Below, piece after piece: positions 11,705 to 22,052 of a stretch of DNA of 64,000 nucleotides. The notes under the pieces are model-generated. The model did not search any database, was not told where the DNA came from, and saw nothing but the letters and a program-made list of their open reading frames with translations. How positions within the stretch are numbered: the first letter of the stretch is position 1; each line of letters opens with the position of its first letter. Origin of the DNA: Laguncularia racemosa (taxonomy: Eukaryota; Streptophyta; Magnoliopsida; Myrtales; Combretaceae); NCBI GenBank assembly GCA_037954665.1, contig JBBMOL010000092.1:1054001-1118000 (forward strand). Direction: 5' to 3'. Made by a program: the position numbers and the translations under genes.

Positions 11705-12168
11705 TGTTACACTTCTGCCACCATCCTCACCAGCAATCACACCCTACGCACGCGTGTACCAGAGACGTGGAGCCAAGACCAAAGGAATTGAAGAGCATGA
11801 CAACAACCAGGAGAACATGGGGAGAAGTGGAAGACATGACCTCAACAAAAAGGACATGGAAAGGACCCTCGAGGAGGCAGAATAGTGGGGTAGTGGGGTA
11901 GTGGGAAGGTCTGAGAGCTGTACACTAGGAAGAAAAGGGAAGGGGGATCATGTAACCGCTTGGCTATATATATGTATGCAAAAGAATGAAATGACATGTG
12001 GAAAATTTAACAAAGTTCGATTCCCTTAAGATCCTAGGTTCTCTCTAAACGAACCTAATAACTAAATCACAATAGGAAAGCTAAGACATAAGGCCGGCTC
12101 CACAGCTAAGGCTACCCCTAGCAAACCTAACCGACCCCTCACCCAACAGCAAGCCACGGCCGCTAACA
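11705..12168 (+). repeat. right LTR (464 bp)
   Basis: Starts TGTTACAC and ends CGCTAACA. It is followed at once by GTTTC, the second copy of the target-site duplication. It matches the left LTR apart from about 28 substitutions and a 6-bp gap. Confidence 0.95.
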
Positions 12169-12364
12169 GTTTCACACAAAAGAATTTTCTAGATTGTTTA
12201 AAAATGTAGACATATTAACCACAAAATTACCAAAAAGGGAATATATCAATCAATGGAAACTTTCATGATATTATGTTATCAACAATTTCAATAACAAATG
12301 CTCTAAATTCACTTGTCTAGCACACTTGATATATAAAATTACAATTCCCAAAACACCAATTATG

Positions 12365-12560
12365 CATGGGGTTGACACTTTCCAACACGACATGATATCC
12401 CGCACAAACACGACCCGATAATTAATGGGTCGCTCTTGGGTTGACCCATAAGCTAATGGGTTGGGCTAGGGCCAGACCGGCATAACAACACAACCAGAAA
12501 CACATTATAACACACTAACAGGATAGATTGACACAAACACGACCCGTAAACCGAAGTTGC
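12365..12560. repeat. ACCCG/GGGTC-rich MITE-like fragment
   Basis: A GC-richer patch in AT-rich intron sequence with repeated CACAAACACGACCCG (near 12395-12415 and 12530-12550) and inverted GGGTTGACCCATAAGC / AATGGGTTGGGC wording. I have seen this style of sequence as short non-autonomous elements in many dicots. The ends and superfamily are not determined. Confidence 0.45.
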
Positions 12561-12690
12561 CACCTTAGTTATGCATTTCACAATATAGACAATTGTGCTG
12601 TAAACCCCTAATTTCTTTATTAAGTATGTTAAACAATTGCCCGTGTTAGCAAAGCCGCATTAAAAAATAAGGAAAACGGTTTAAGCTCTT

Positions 12691-12900
12691 TCAAAATAAA
12701 TCATTTTCCTCGTTTCTTTAGTTATTCTGAATGCAAACATCAGTATAAGACACCAACCACTTCCTCAACTTTAACCACCAAGCAAAGATCTAAATTCTTT
12801 TAAAATAAATCATTTTTCGCATATCCTTGGTTACTTTCAATGCGAATATCAGTATAAGACACCAGCCACTTCCTCAACTTTCACCATCTCCATGCAAAGA
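12691..12900. repeat. imperfect tandem duplication, period 109 bp
   Basis: The block from AAAATAAATCATT to CTTCCTCAACTTT is present twice. CAGTATAAGACACCA begins at 12741 and again at 12850, and AAAATAAATC at 12693 and again at 12802. It lies inside the OTU 5' UTR intron, right of the retrotransposon. No function is inferred. Confidence 0.75.
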
Positions 12901-13209
12901 GCAACCATTTTCTATCACCACCATAAGATTCAATAACAATAACAACCACGATAAAAAAAAACATATTAAAAAAAAAAAAAAGCTTTACTGCATAATTCTA
13001 TTGAACAATGAATTAGAAAACAAACTTGTCTAATATTAACCAGAGCAGAAGTTGCACAATTCCTTCTATTAACCACATGAATTAAAAAAAAAAAACGAAC
13101 TTTATAGCAACATTTCATCGTAAGGAAAATGCAAGACTCAAAAAGCAGCAAAATTTAAGGTTTAAAACATATCAACAGAAAACAAAATTGAACAATATCA
13201 GATACTCAC

Positions 13210-13300
13210 CTCGAGACGACAATAAACTAACGAACAGGGCTTGAAAGGAGAGTAAGTTCGGATGCAGAACAAGAAGATGGATATGCCCAGATAGAAATTT
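13210..13300 (-). other. probable 5' UTR exon 1 of the OTU gene
   Basis: On the minus strand the sequence CTCGAG is followed by GTGAGTATC at 13209. This is a strong donor with no other partner than the acceptor at 6992. The right border (transcription start) is a guess. If correct, the 5' UTR intron is about 6.2 kb, of which 5.1 kb is retrotransposon; without it the intron would be about 1.1 kb. Confidence 0.5.
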
Positions 13301-15053
13301 TTTTTTTAGGAAAGTTGTAGATCTATCTAATTCTTAGAATTAATATGTTGCGTGCCTTTACTGAAAAGAAACCGTACAAGAGATTGAAAGGAAAAGAATA
13401 TTTGGAGGACCCACGAGATATTACCGAATCTTAAATTATTGGAATTGAAATCGGTGTCTTCCACTTTTTTTTTTTTCAAATTATTAAATAATTGATGTGT
13501 CAAATCCAAATGTATTTATTTTTAATCCATTTTAACAGTTCAATTCGAGTTGGTATAATCGTTTCTTGGATTTTTTTTTTAATTTGTATTTTATTATATC
13601 TTATTTATAATTAACCTATATCTATTTGAAATTTAATATTTATAAAACTATTTTATTTATTTTTATGTATATATTTTACTTTAAACCTAATATTTGAATA
13701 AGTTATTTTTTTTTTCATTATACCATAAACTCATAATCATGATGATTTGGAAAGAAAAAATGGATAATGTATTTTACTTTTAAAGAAAGCCTAAGAAATA
13801 TATTTTTAATAAGATATATATATGTGTGTGTTTGTATTCATATTTTTATTTTTTGTATTTTATTTTAGCTAACATAATTTAAAAAAATGAAACAATAATA
13901 CCCAAATGATGGGAAAAAAAATGAACCAAAAAGATTCCAAAGCTTAGATTTTATCTAGAAACTTTTGCTTTTTATATGATCTAATATGTATTGACAATGT
14001 ATTTAGATTTTATTGTAGGTCTATTTAATTTTAATCTAATTTAATGAAAAGAAGTTGGTGTAAATCAAGGTTATTCAGCTTGCAATTAAGACTTGAAACT
14101 TATAGAATTAATAGAATCATATAAAATTCATAGAATTGTAAATTTATAAAATTATATACTTAACTTATAATTCTATCACATTCATTTTAACAAGGAAAGT
14201 ACTATAAAATTACAAACTCGTAAAATTATATAAATTGAATTTAAGATTATAACAACCGGGAATATAATCATAGATTCAAATAGCCAACCAAAGGTATGAT
14301 TGATAAGGTAGCCTAAATAAGGAGGAAACTTGAATGTTTGCGCTTTGGGCATGGCCATTTGAATGGCCGAGAAGTCATGTTCAAGGCCAAGCACTTAGGA
14401 GCCATCGTGCAAATAGATTAAGGAGCTATAGCCAACCAACACACATAGTAGAACTCTCCTAGCCCCCATTTAATCTATTGTCCATTCGATCACCTAAGCT
14501 TAACCAACTAAGTGGCAATCATTTTTTAGCACAATATATGTGTTTTTCCTTTGTTTTGTTTTGTAAAACTTTGTTTTATGTACAATTATGCCATTGAGAC
14601 ATTTTTTAGGGTTTAAGCAATGATGGGAATTATTTTCTTGAGTTATCTTATTTTTTTAACATTACTTCAATACTTTCTTAAGAATTACCATGAGCGTTGA
14701 GTGATTGTAATCCTCATTATTTATATACGCTCTTATGGATCCTTAATGATCGTGGTGAACATGTCTTTGACATTTTGTGTGTGATGTTAAAATCAATTGA
14801 TAGCCCATATCTATTTTAGTGTTTGCGTTTAATAGGGAAAGCATTAGAAAAAAGTTGCCTAAAGAATATTTGAAAATAAGTCTCTATACAAATTATGAAT
14901 TATTAGAATAACTCGTATCCATTTTTGACATCTCTTATGTAGAACTACAATTTAAAGAGTTATATAACTTATATATATATTTTATATTTTCTATGTAGAA
15001 TCACAATTTAAGGAGTTATACCACAGTTTATATAAAAAGATTAATTTTTAAGT
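13301..15053. other. AT-rich intergenic, upstream of the OTU gene
   Basis: Presumed promoter side of the OTU gene followed by AT-rich filler. Short runs of TATAGAATT/ATAAAATT repeat near 14090-14240. No reading frame or element could be supported. Confidence 0.4.
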
Positions 15054-15061
15054 CTCCTATT

Positions 15062-16338
15062 CAAGGTTGTCAAAATCGCGATTTTACGTAGAATCGCTAA
15101 GGGGTCCATAGAATTGAAATGTAGAAACGTAAATTTCTACAACCTATGTAAAATAACTTTCAAATATTATAAATTTACTTACAATAGTCATTAAAAAATA
15201 TAATGAATAATAAAAATAAGGAAATTCAGCATTTATTTTAGCCATAAATTACAAATTTGCAATAAAAGTCATAATATAGATAATCAAGCATAAGTTGTAT
15301 AATATAGATATTTTGTTTCTAAGATGATAAATCATGTATAAAATAAGTTTCACCTAGTTATACATACAAAAGCTAAAAGATAACAAATAAAATTTAAAAA
15401 TCAATTGTGACTTTAAGAAATTACTAATAAATAAAAGTTGATAACGAAAATATACTATTAGAAATGAGTAATATTAAAAAATGACAAATAATTACTAACC
15501 AAAAGTAAATAATAAAGAAGATACTATAACAAGAAAAACCTTCAAAATTATATATTATTAGGTAAATTTTTACACTATTCGTAATTATTAATTCAAAATA
15601 TATTTACTTGACAATATCTCATATTTACTTAACTATGAGATATTGAAAAGATTGAAATATAAATACATTTATACATTTCCTATAAAATTAAAAATCTAAA
15701 AAATTCTTATAAAGTTAAAGTTATCCACCCTTTATTTTATTTACTATTACAAAAATATTAATTAAAATAAGAAAAGTTGCAACAATTAAACATGAGTGCT
15801 TTAACATGAACATGATCACAAATAGGAATAAAAAGACTAACAATCAATGAACACAAACACAAAGACTTCAATGCAACGCAATACACTGACAAAAGAGAAG
15901 TGATGACTGATGAACATGTTGGGGTATGACTCATACTCCCCTACAACAGGAAAGGACGTGGGTCCCACTCAACGTGCGAGGGTTCGGGGAAGCCACCCTG
16001 ACGAGGGTTTTAAGGGGGCAGCGCCCCCTGGATGCCAAGGGGTTTTAACAATTAAGCTCATATTTGTTTATTAAAAATTTGGGCTTGAGCCCATGAATAG
16101 CTATTATTACATATTTGTTCATCCGAATCCGAATGGCTGAAATTTTACTTAGTTGTGCAATATTGTGGAATTGGTGGAAACGTTTAAACTCGCGATTTTG
16201 ATGATTTTACTGTTCAAAATCACAATTTTATTTCGATTTTATTTCTCCCCGATTTTGTATGCAAGTTAACTAAAAATATGTATCCAAACTCATAAAATCG
16301 TTGAATCGTACAGTTAACTCGCAAGTTTGACAACCTTG
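15062..16338. mobile_element. non-autonomous hAT-type DNA transposon, 1277 bp
   Basis: The element starts CAAGGTTGTCAAAATCGCGA. Its right end, read inward on the other strand, is CAAGGTTGTCAAACTTGCGA: 18 of 20 bases match, and the first 13 are identical. It is flanked by CTCCTATT on both sides (15054-15061 and 16339-16346), a perfect 8-bp target duplication, the mark of hAT elements. Subterminal CGATTTTA/AAAATCG words recur near both ends. It has no transposase frame, so it must depend on an autonomous relative. A GC-rich patch at about 15918-16045 stands out inside it. Confidence 0.88.
15918..16045. repeat. GC-rich insert inside the hAT element
   Basis: The patch opens TGTTGGGGTATGACTCATAC and contains GGGGGCAGCGCCCCC, a perfect palindrome, in otherwise AT-rich DNA. 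It may be a piece of another transposon captured by, or inserted in, the hAT element. No direct repeat was found that proves a separate insertion. Confidence 0.4.
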
Positions 16339-16559
16339 CTCCTATTGGTTATTTACACCAATAAGATCCTATGATTAATATCAAATAATGATTTAAATAC
16401 GACTTAACTCGTACTAAAAACTAGTATGTTATATCCAGTATTATTTATGTTTATATCATTTATTCTCCACACTTCATACAAAAAACCTTATATATATATA
16501 TATAAAAAAATCCAACTTTGTTCAATTCTTCCTTATCAAATTTGATCTTTAGTTTGCTT

Positions 16560-17650
16560 ACATCATATTAATGGTATTGTGCTGAGATTTTCTAGGTAGT
16601 TGAATCACTTGCAAGAAAGAATGCCTAAATCGGTGTAAGTTTGCGAATGAAGTGTATAAAAGTAGTAAGAAAGTTGAAAGAATTAAAAGTCCTTTACCCA
16701 ATGGTCTCAACTCCTATTTATAAAGGTTGGGGGTCGATCTTGATATGATAAGTGTATTCATACTTGAGATTCTTTTCAAATCTTGTAGATGGTGTATATT
16801 TAACCAGCTTATTTCCTTATCTATCTTAGGCCTTTCATGCTTATCTAGTTTCAGGATGTGTATGGCCGATTCGAGCAGTAGGTTAGGGGGCATGCCGGTC
16901 GGGCCTCGATGCTTCTATATTGCAGTGATCTACAAGAGGTCAGTTTGAGCACATAAAGTTCGGTTAAGGTCTCAGACAAATCGGATTGGGCCTTAGGGGT
17001 CCATACCTAAAAAATTCTATAAATAAATGGTATCGAAGCTATTGGTGAGTTTGGAAAACTCTACACATTGTTCATTGGACTTATTGAATTTAGATTGAGC
17101 TAATCTGCTGCTATTGTAGATATTATTGGTTATATGGGTATTATGGAGTCAATATTGTGTTGCAGTGTTGTTGGTTGAGAAGTGGTTATATTGTATTAAA
17201 GTTATGTGTGCCCATTAGGCATGTAGCAAGTACATAAGGTGTTTGTAAAATTACTTGAAAGAAAATTGAGAGTTGTTGAAGAATTGTATAAATGTCTAAT
17301 GATAGTGTGATTAATGGAAGAAATAGTCCCATTGAAAAAAGTTGAAAATATTGAGTTTCAATTGTAAAACATCATAACTCATCAAAAGAATTGACATGGT
17401 TAACAAATGGTTGGAAAAGAATTCACAGAGGTGAGCGTTGGAAGCAAGATGCAAGAAGCCACTATAGGTCTAATAGAAGGGAAAGTGATATGAAAGAGTA
17501 TAATGATGAAGCTTCAGTTGAAAATTTTTGTGTAAAAAGGGAAGTTGAACAAAGAGGAGTTAATTAGAGCTTAGAAAGTGTCAAATTGAATTTCCCACCA
17601 TTTAGTGATAGTAGTGGGCAAAAAGAGCATTTAGATTTGAGTGTATAAAA
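16560..17650 (+). mobile_element. degenerate LTR-retrotransposon fragment (LTR end, PBS, gag start)
   Basis: TGGTATCGAAGC at about 17028-17039 resembles an initiator-tRNA-Met primer site with two changes. It is preceded by an LTR-like stretch with a TATTTATAAAGG box near 16712-16725, and followed by a run with gag-like wording (for example LNFPPFSDSSGQKEHLDL at about 17585-17645). No 3' LTR, target duplication or pol domains were found. Assignment as a retrotransposon remnant is an inference. Confidence 0.35.
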
Positions 17651-20600
17651 AAATTGTTTACTAAATAATTAATATATTATATATTTGTTGTTCATCTGAA
17701 CATAATGCTTGACCTTTGCTTGTTGTACTAACTTAAAAAATAGATAAAACAAGTTATATGTAGGAAATTGAAACTTATAAGTTCTCTGATTTTTCATGTA
17801 TGGGTTTTCATATCAATTGAAATATAAAGTTAATAAAAAAAATACATATAAAATTATATATATTCAATCGTACCTACCTTTTACTAGATCACAATCATAA
17901 TGAAAATGCTTAATCCATTTTCCTCATATAATGTAGTATACCTAATCTTTAGACTGAGTAAAAGAAAATAACATAAACAAGGATAAATTAATAAATGTCC
18001 TCTATCACTCATTTTAAGTAAGACTATAAATGAGTCCAATTGCTTGTGAATTATTTGAGTTTGACTTGATTCAAGCTCAATTTATAAAAGACGTCAAGCT
18101 CAAGTTTCTATTTAGGTTCATGAGTCAATTCAAAAGCTTCATATATATTAAATATATATTACACGATATAGAGTAATGTAGTGCTTTGTCATACAATTTT
18201 TTGTGGATTTTGAGATTACTTAGGATTGATTTATTTTGAGGTTGTTTGTGATACTCATAAAGTTGTAAGATTGAACTGAAAAATAAAATAAAAATGAGTA
18301 GGATATATTTAAGCCAATTTTCTAGATTTATTTTGAGAAACCGAGATTAACAGTTTAGGCTCAGTTAGGTTTGATGGTGTAAACGAGCTTCCAAACCAAG
18401 GTTGAGTTTTAGATTTCTCACTGAGCTTAAGCTTAAGCTTGCCATTTTTAGGTTTTAAAAAAAGCTTGACTCAATACATACTTGATGGTTTGTTCAATCA
18501 GCAGAATTTAGACCTTTAAAAGTTTATATCAGTTTCATTCATTTGTAGCTCAGTTCAAAGCACTATTTGCAACTTTCGTAGAGAAAGTTTTGTTTAAAAT
18601 GGCTTGGGTAAAGTTGGTGCTCCTAAAACAAAACGATGGTGAAAGGCAATCCACACTGGCAATAGCTTCACGGCAACAGGTATGGAAAAGAGAAAGTAAT
18701 GCTAAAAAAAGATAAATGTAGAGTAAAAGTTACGTGGAGTATCGGGGCATCCACTTTAGCAGCATCTTTCATTAGAGTATAGGAAAAAAGAGATTTACAC
18801 ATTAAAAGAAAAAAGAAAAAGTTGTGTGTAAAGCGACTTTCTTATGTATTACATTAAAAAGTTAATGGAATGTATTATTAAAAATAGATGCTCCAAGAAG
18901 TACTTATTTTTTTCATAGATGTATTAAACTTGAATGGAGATTCCTCACAAATTTTAGTTTTAATAGGACTCGAGTTATTCTTTTTATAATTCTACTCAAA
19001 CAAAAGGAAATGTAAGGATAAGTGGGATATGCTATGTTTCCATCTTACAATTTTTTCTTTTTTCTTTTGGGAATCGGGATAAAATACAGGATATAATATA
19101 ACATAACCTCTTATATCAAAATTTGGTATACACCCTTTTAAGAATATCGATAAGCTATTGTAAGATTTTATTTAGAAGATTTTTGTTTCATCCAATAACT
19201 AAAATTTCCCAATACAAAATATAGTATAAAATTTTTACATTTTGTCATACCCTTAAGGAGCTCTTCATCTAGTAACATGCTCATTTTACCAACTAAATGC
19301 GGTATTAAATGTTAGGTTCAATCAAATTCTTTAAAATTACACAAACCAAAGACTATCTACTTCAAGTAACGCATGGAGTGACTTAATTGTTTGAAATGAA
19401 TATTAATCAAAATTAGAGTAAATTGCATAAACTATCTGTGAAAATTTTTAGAATTATACGAAAAATCAACCTTTTCAAAAGTTGAGCAGTTATCCCCCTT
19501 TGACACATATGAAAGCTATATGTTTTGTCTATATAACATTCGATGAAAATAATTAGTAATTAGAGTCATTTACCAAATCAAACCAAACCGAATTAAACTA
19601 CCGAATGTAGTCATTTTACATATCGGATCTGTTTATGGTTCAATTCAAAGATGGTCCAAATGATCCCTCGAACTAAATGAACCACTTCTTATGAAAAAAA
19701 GAATTAAAAATGAGTGATATTTTTTAGTTTTGGACTATTAACATTTCAATCTCACTTTTATTTACCCTTTTTTTTTTTGCCGTCCCTCATTTCACTTTTA
19801 ACCTCTACATTCTACACAATTTTCCTTACCGTCATCTGTCATTTCTCATCTTTCTAATAGATTCATACACTTTCACTATCAACCATATGCAATATCACCA
19901 TAATATAATATTATATAGTTTAAATTTTTACGCAACGTTCTTTAAACTAAAGATTGATATTTGGTTAAAAACTCATTTAGTTAGGGGAAAAAAAAGTGTT
20001 TTAAAAAGCATTCAAGCAATACCAAACAAAACTAAACCGCTTTTTAAGTGCCTTAGTTCATTAAAAATTTAAACCAAATCATTCCAAATGCAATTTGATT
20101 CGGTCTTCTCTAAGCCAAATGAAATCATGAACACCCTAGTGGTAGTGCCATGCCATCAAATCTAATAAAAAAGATAGAAAGGAATAAGAGATTGAAGAAG
20201 AAAGACAAAAAAAGAGAGAATAGTAAGTCAAAAAAGACTAGCTTCCTTTTTCATTTCTATTTTTATTTTCCTCCAAGTTTTTTATTAGTTTTGCATGCAT
20301 TATCATATTTTCATTTTCACCAAGTATACCTCCAAATAGGCAAAAAATCCCATATTTGCCGGAGGAGATAAGTGCTCAATATTAAAAAGTTTAAATGCCC
20401 GTGCATTTCTAATAGGTTACTCGTCATTTAACCCCCAAAATGTTACAAAAATGCGAGTAACACTTAAATTAAAAATGGTTCCGATAAAGACTTGCAAGTT
20501 GCACAATGCACCTGATGGAGTTTCAGCTTATCTCGAGTACTTTTTTCAAATCACAGGTGACCTGTGACTGAAACCTTGACTGTGAAACATCAACTCACCA

Positions 20601-20690
20601 CAACAAGCATGTCATTCAAGTACCGTCCAACGTCGTCAGAATGTTAAAGCTCCTTGACTAAGCTTGCACAACTCGACTTAAGAACAGCAA
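17651..20690. other. intergenic, repeat-like, no gene
   Basis: AT-rich sequence. AAGCTTGAGCTT-type wording occurs at 18040-18530. A stretch at 19560-20140 uses the CAAACCAAACCGAATT style common in old plant transposons. Poly-A/T tracts are frequent. No coding region or defined element ends were found. Confidence 0.35.
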
Positions 20691-20704
20691 ATTTTTTTTT
20701 TTTG

Positions 20705-20735
20705 AAAAAAAAAAGAAGAAGAAGAAGAAGAAAGA
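20705..20735. repeat. (GAA)n microsatellite
   Basis: A run of AAG/GAA triplets after an A10 tract, about 20 bases of clean repeat. Confidence 0.7.
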
Positions 20736-22052
20736 AATACCATTAAGCAATGACAGAACGGAAAAGTCTCGCGCTTAGGCTAGCTTCAGCTTTTCCTATC
20801 TTTTACCGTTCCAGGAAACATTCTGGTAGCGCTAGTGAAGCTCAAAATCAGCCAGAAAAAAAGAAAAAACCCATGTACACACTACATACTACTTTGAATA
20901 TTCCTTTGCTTTAAATGAAACTAAAGTCCTTGGGAGAAATGTCAGATGCTGACACCCAAATGCAACTATAGACAAGTAATAACACAACGTAAATTTCCCA
21001 AAAGAGAACAGTGAAAATTTCAAGAGTTAGTCTACAGATAGAGTGCGATTATGCAATATAAAGAGTAATCCAGTCATGCTAAGTGATACTCCAGGCCTTC
21101 GGTGTGCATTATGCATGGTGTCAAATGCACCAATGACCAATCAAAATCACATCAGCGCTACTCCAGAAACTGTGAATATTATACACACCGTCAATGGGAT
21201 TCTAGGGGCCACTTCCTTCTTTTATAGGACCACTAGGCTTTCAGTATGAACCAAAACAGCAGTGCAACAAACGTAACAATCTAGGAGGAAGAGATCATTA
21301 TACATTCCCAGCCGGAAAAGTTGGTGAAGCCTTCATATTGCCTCACACGAAGAAAGTCTTTAAGAATAGGTGTCTCTGAGCACATGTGCATGTAGGTGTC
21401 GTCCTACAACACTTGGAAACAAGTATAAAAATGGATCGCAAAGCATGTCACTTGATAGGAGAAATTAAAAGGAACTTCCCCACGGAGCACAAAAATTCTC
21501 CTGCTTGGAGATGAAAGAGCAATTCTTTTCATGCCAAAGATTCTATTTCAAGATGCCCTAATGCTTCTTTATTACTGATTAAGCCCATGAAAGGCCACCA
21601 GCAACCTTCTAGATTTACTCAATAGGACTCATTCAGATACTTTTGTGTAGAGGAAAAAGAAATAAACCTAATGCCATTTTATTCAAGCCAGTTACAGAAC
21701 TGGGAAATGGAAAAATATACGGCATGCACCTCTTCACTTCATGGAATTGATTGGTACAAAGTCTACTGGCATGCCAGAGATTATATAAATGCTAGATATA
21801 CATTGCTCATGATAACCTATCTCATTAAGAATTCAGAAAGAGAGAAAATTGGAATTGGATTTCCACAATGAAGCTACTCATACAATCCATACATGAAGCA
21901 GCAGAGCCAGCTGGAACCGGGTAGTAGAGACTATTGCATTTGTGACCCTGCATTATAGGACTTTTCTCCAGCTTGACAATATTAATAGATAAGTTTTGTG
22001 CCTCTGCATTTCATAGAGTAACTTCCGTAGAACACAGGAAAATAACTTACAT
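20736..22052 (-). other. downstream/3' UTR region of the coiled-coil gene
   Basis: The part next to 22052 is 3' UTR of the minus-strand gene. Its end is not marked by an obvious signal. Beyond that I see no coding region or repeat. Confidence 0.35.

Larger units (their letters stand above)
7068..12168 (+). mobile_element. degenerate Ty3/gypsy chromovirus LTR retrotransposon, complete with target-site duplication
   Basis: A 5101-bp insertion bounded by TGTTAC...CTAACA long terminal repeats and flanked on both sides by GTTTC (7063-7067 and 12169-12173), a 5-bp target-site duplication. The order is LTR, primer-binding site, gag, protease, reverse transcriptase, RNase H, integrase, chromodomain, purine tract, LTR. 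Integrase after RNase H makes it Ty3/gypsy. The C-terminal chromodomain makes it a chromovirus; I cannot assign the clade (Reina, Tekay, Galadriel or CRM). It lies in the 5' UTR intron of the OTU gene and in the opposite direction to it. By hand alignment the LTRs differ at about 28 of 464 positions (about 6 %), mostly transitions, plus one 6-bp indel, which indicates a moderately old insertion. Frameshifts and stops throughout show it cannot make its own proteins. Confidence 0.95.
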
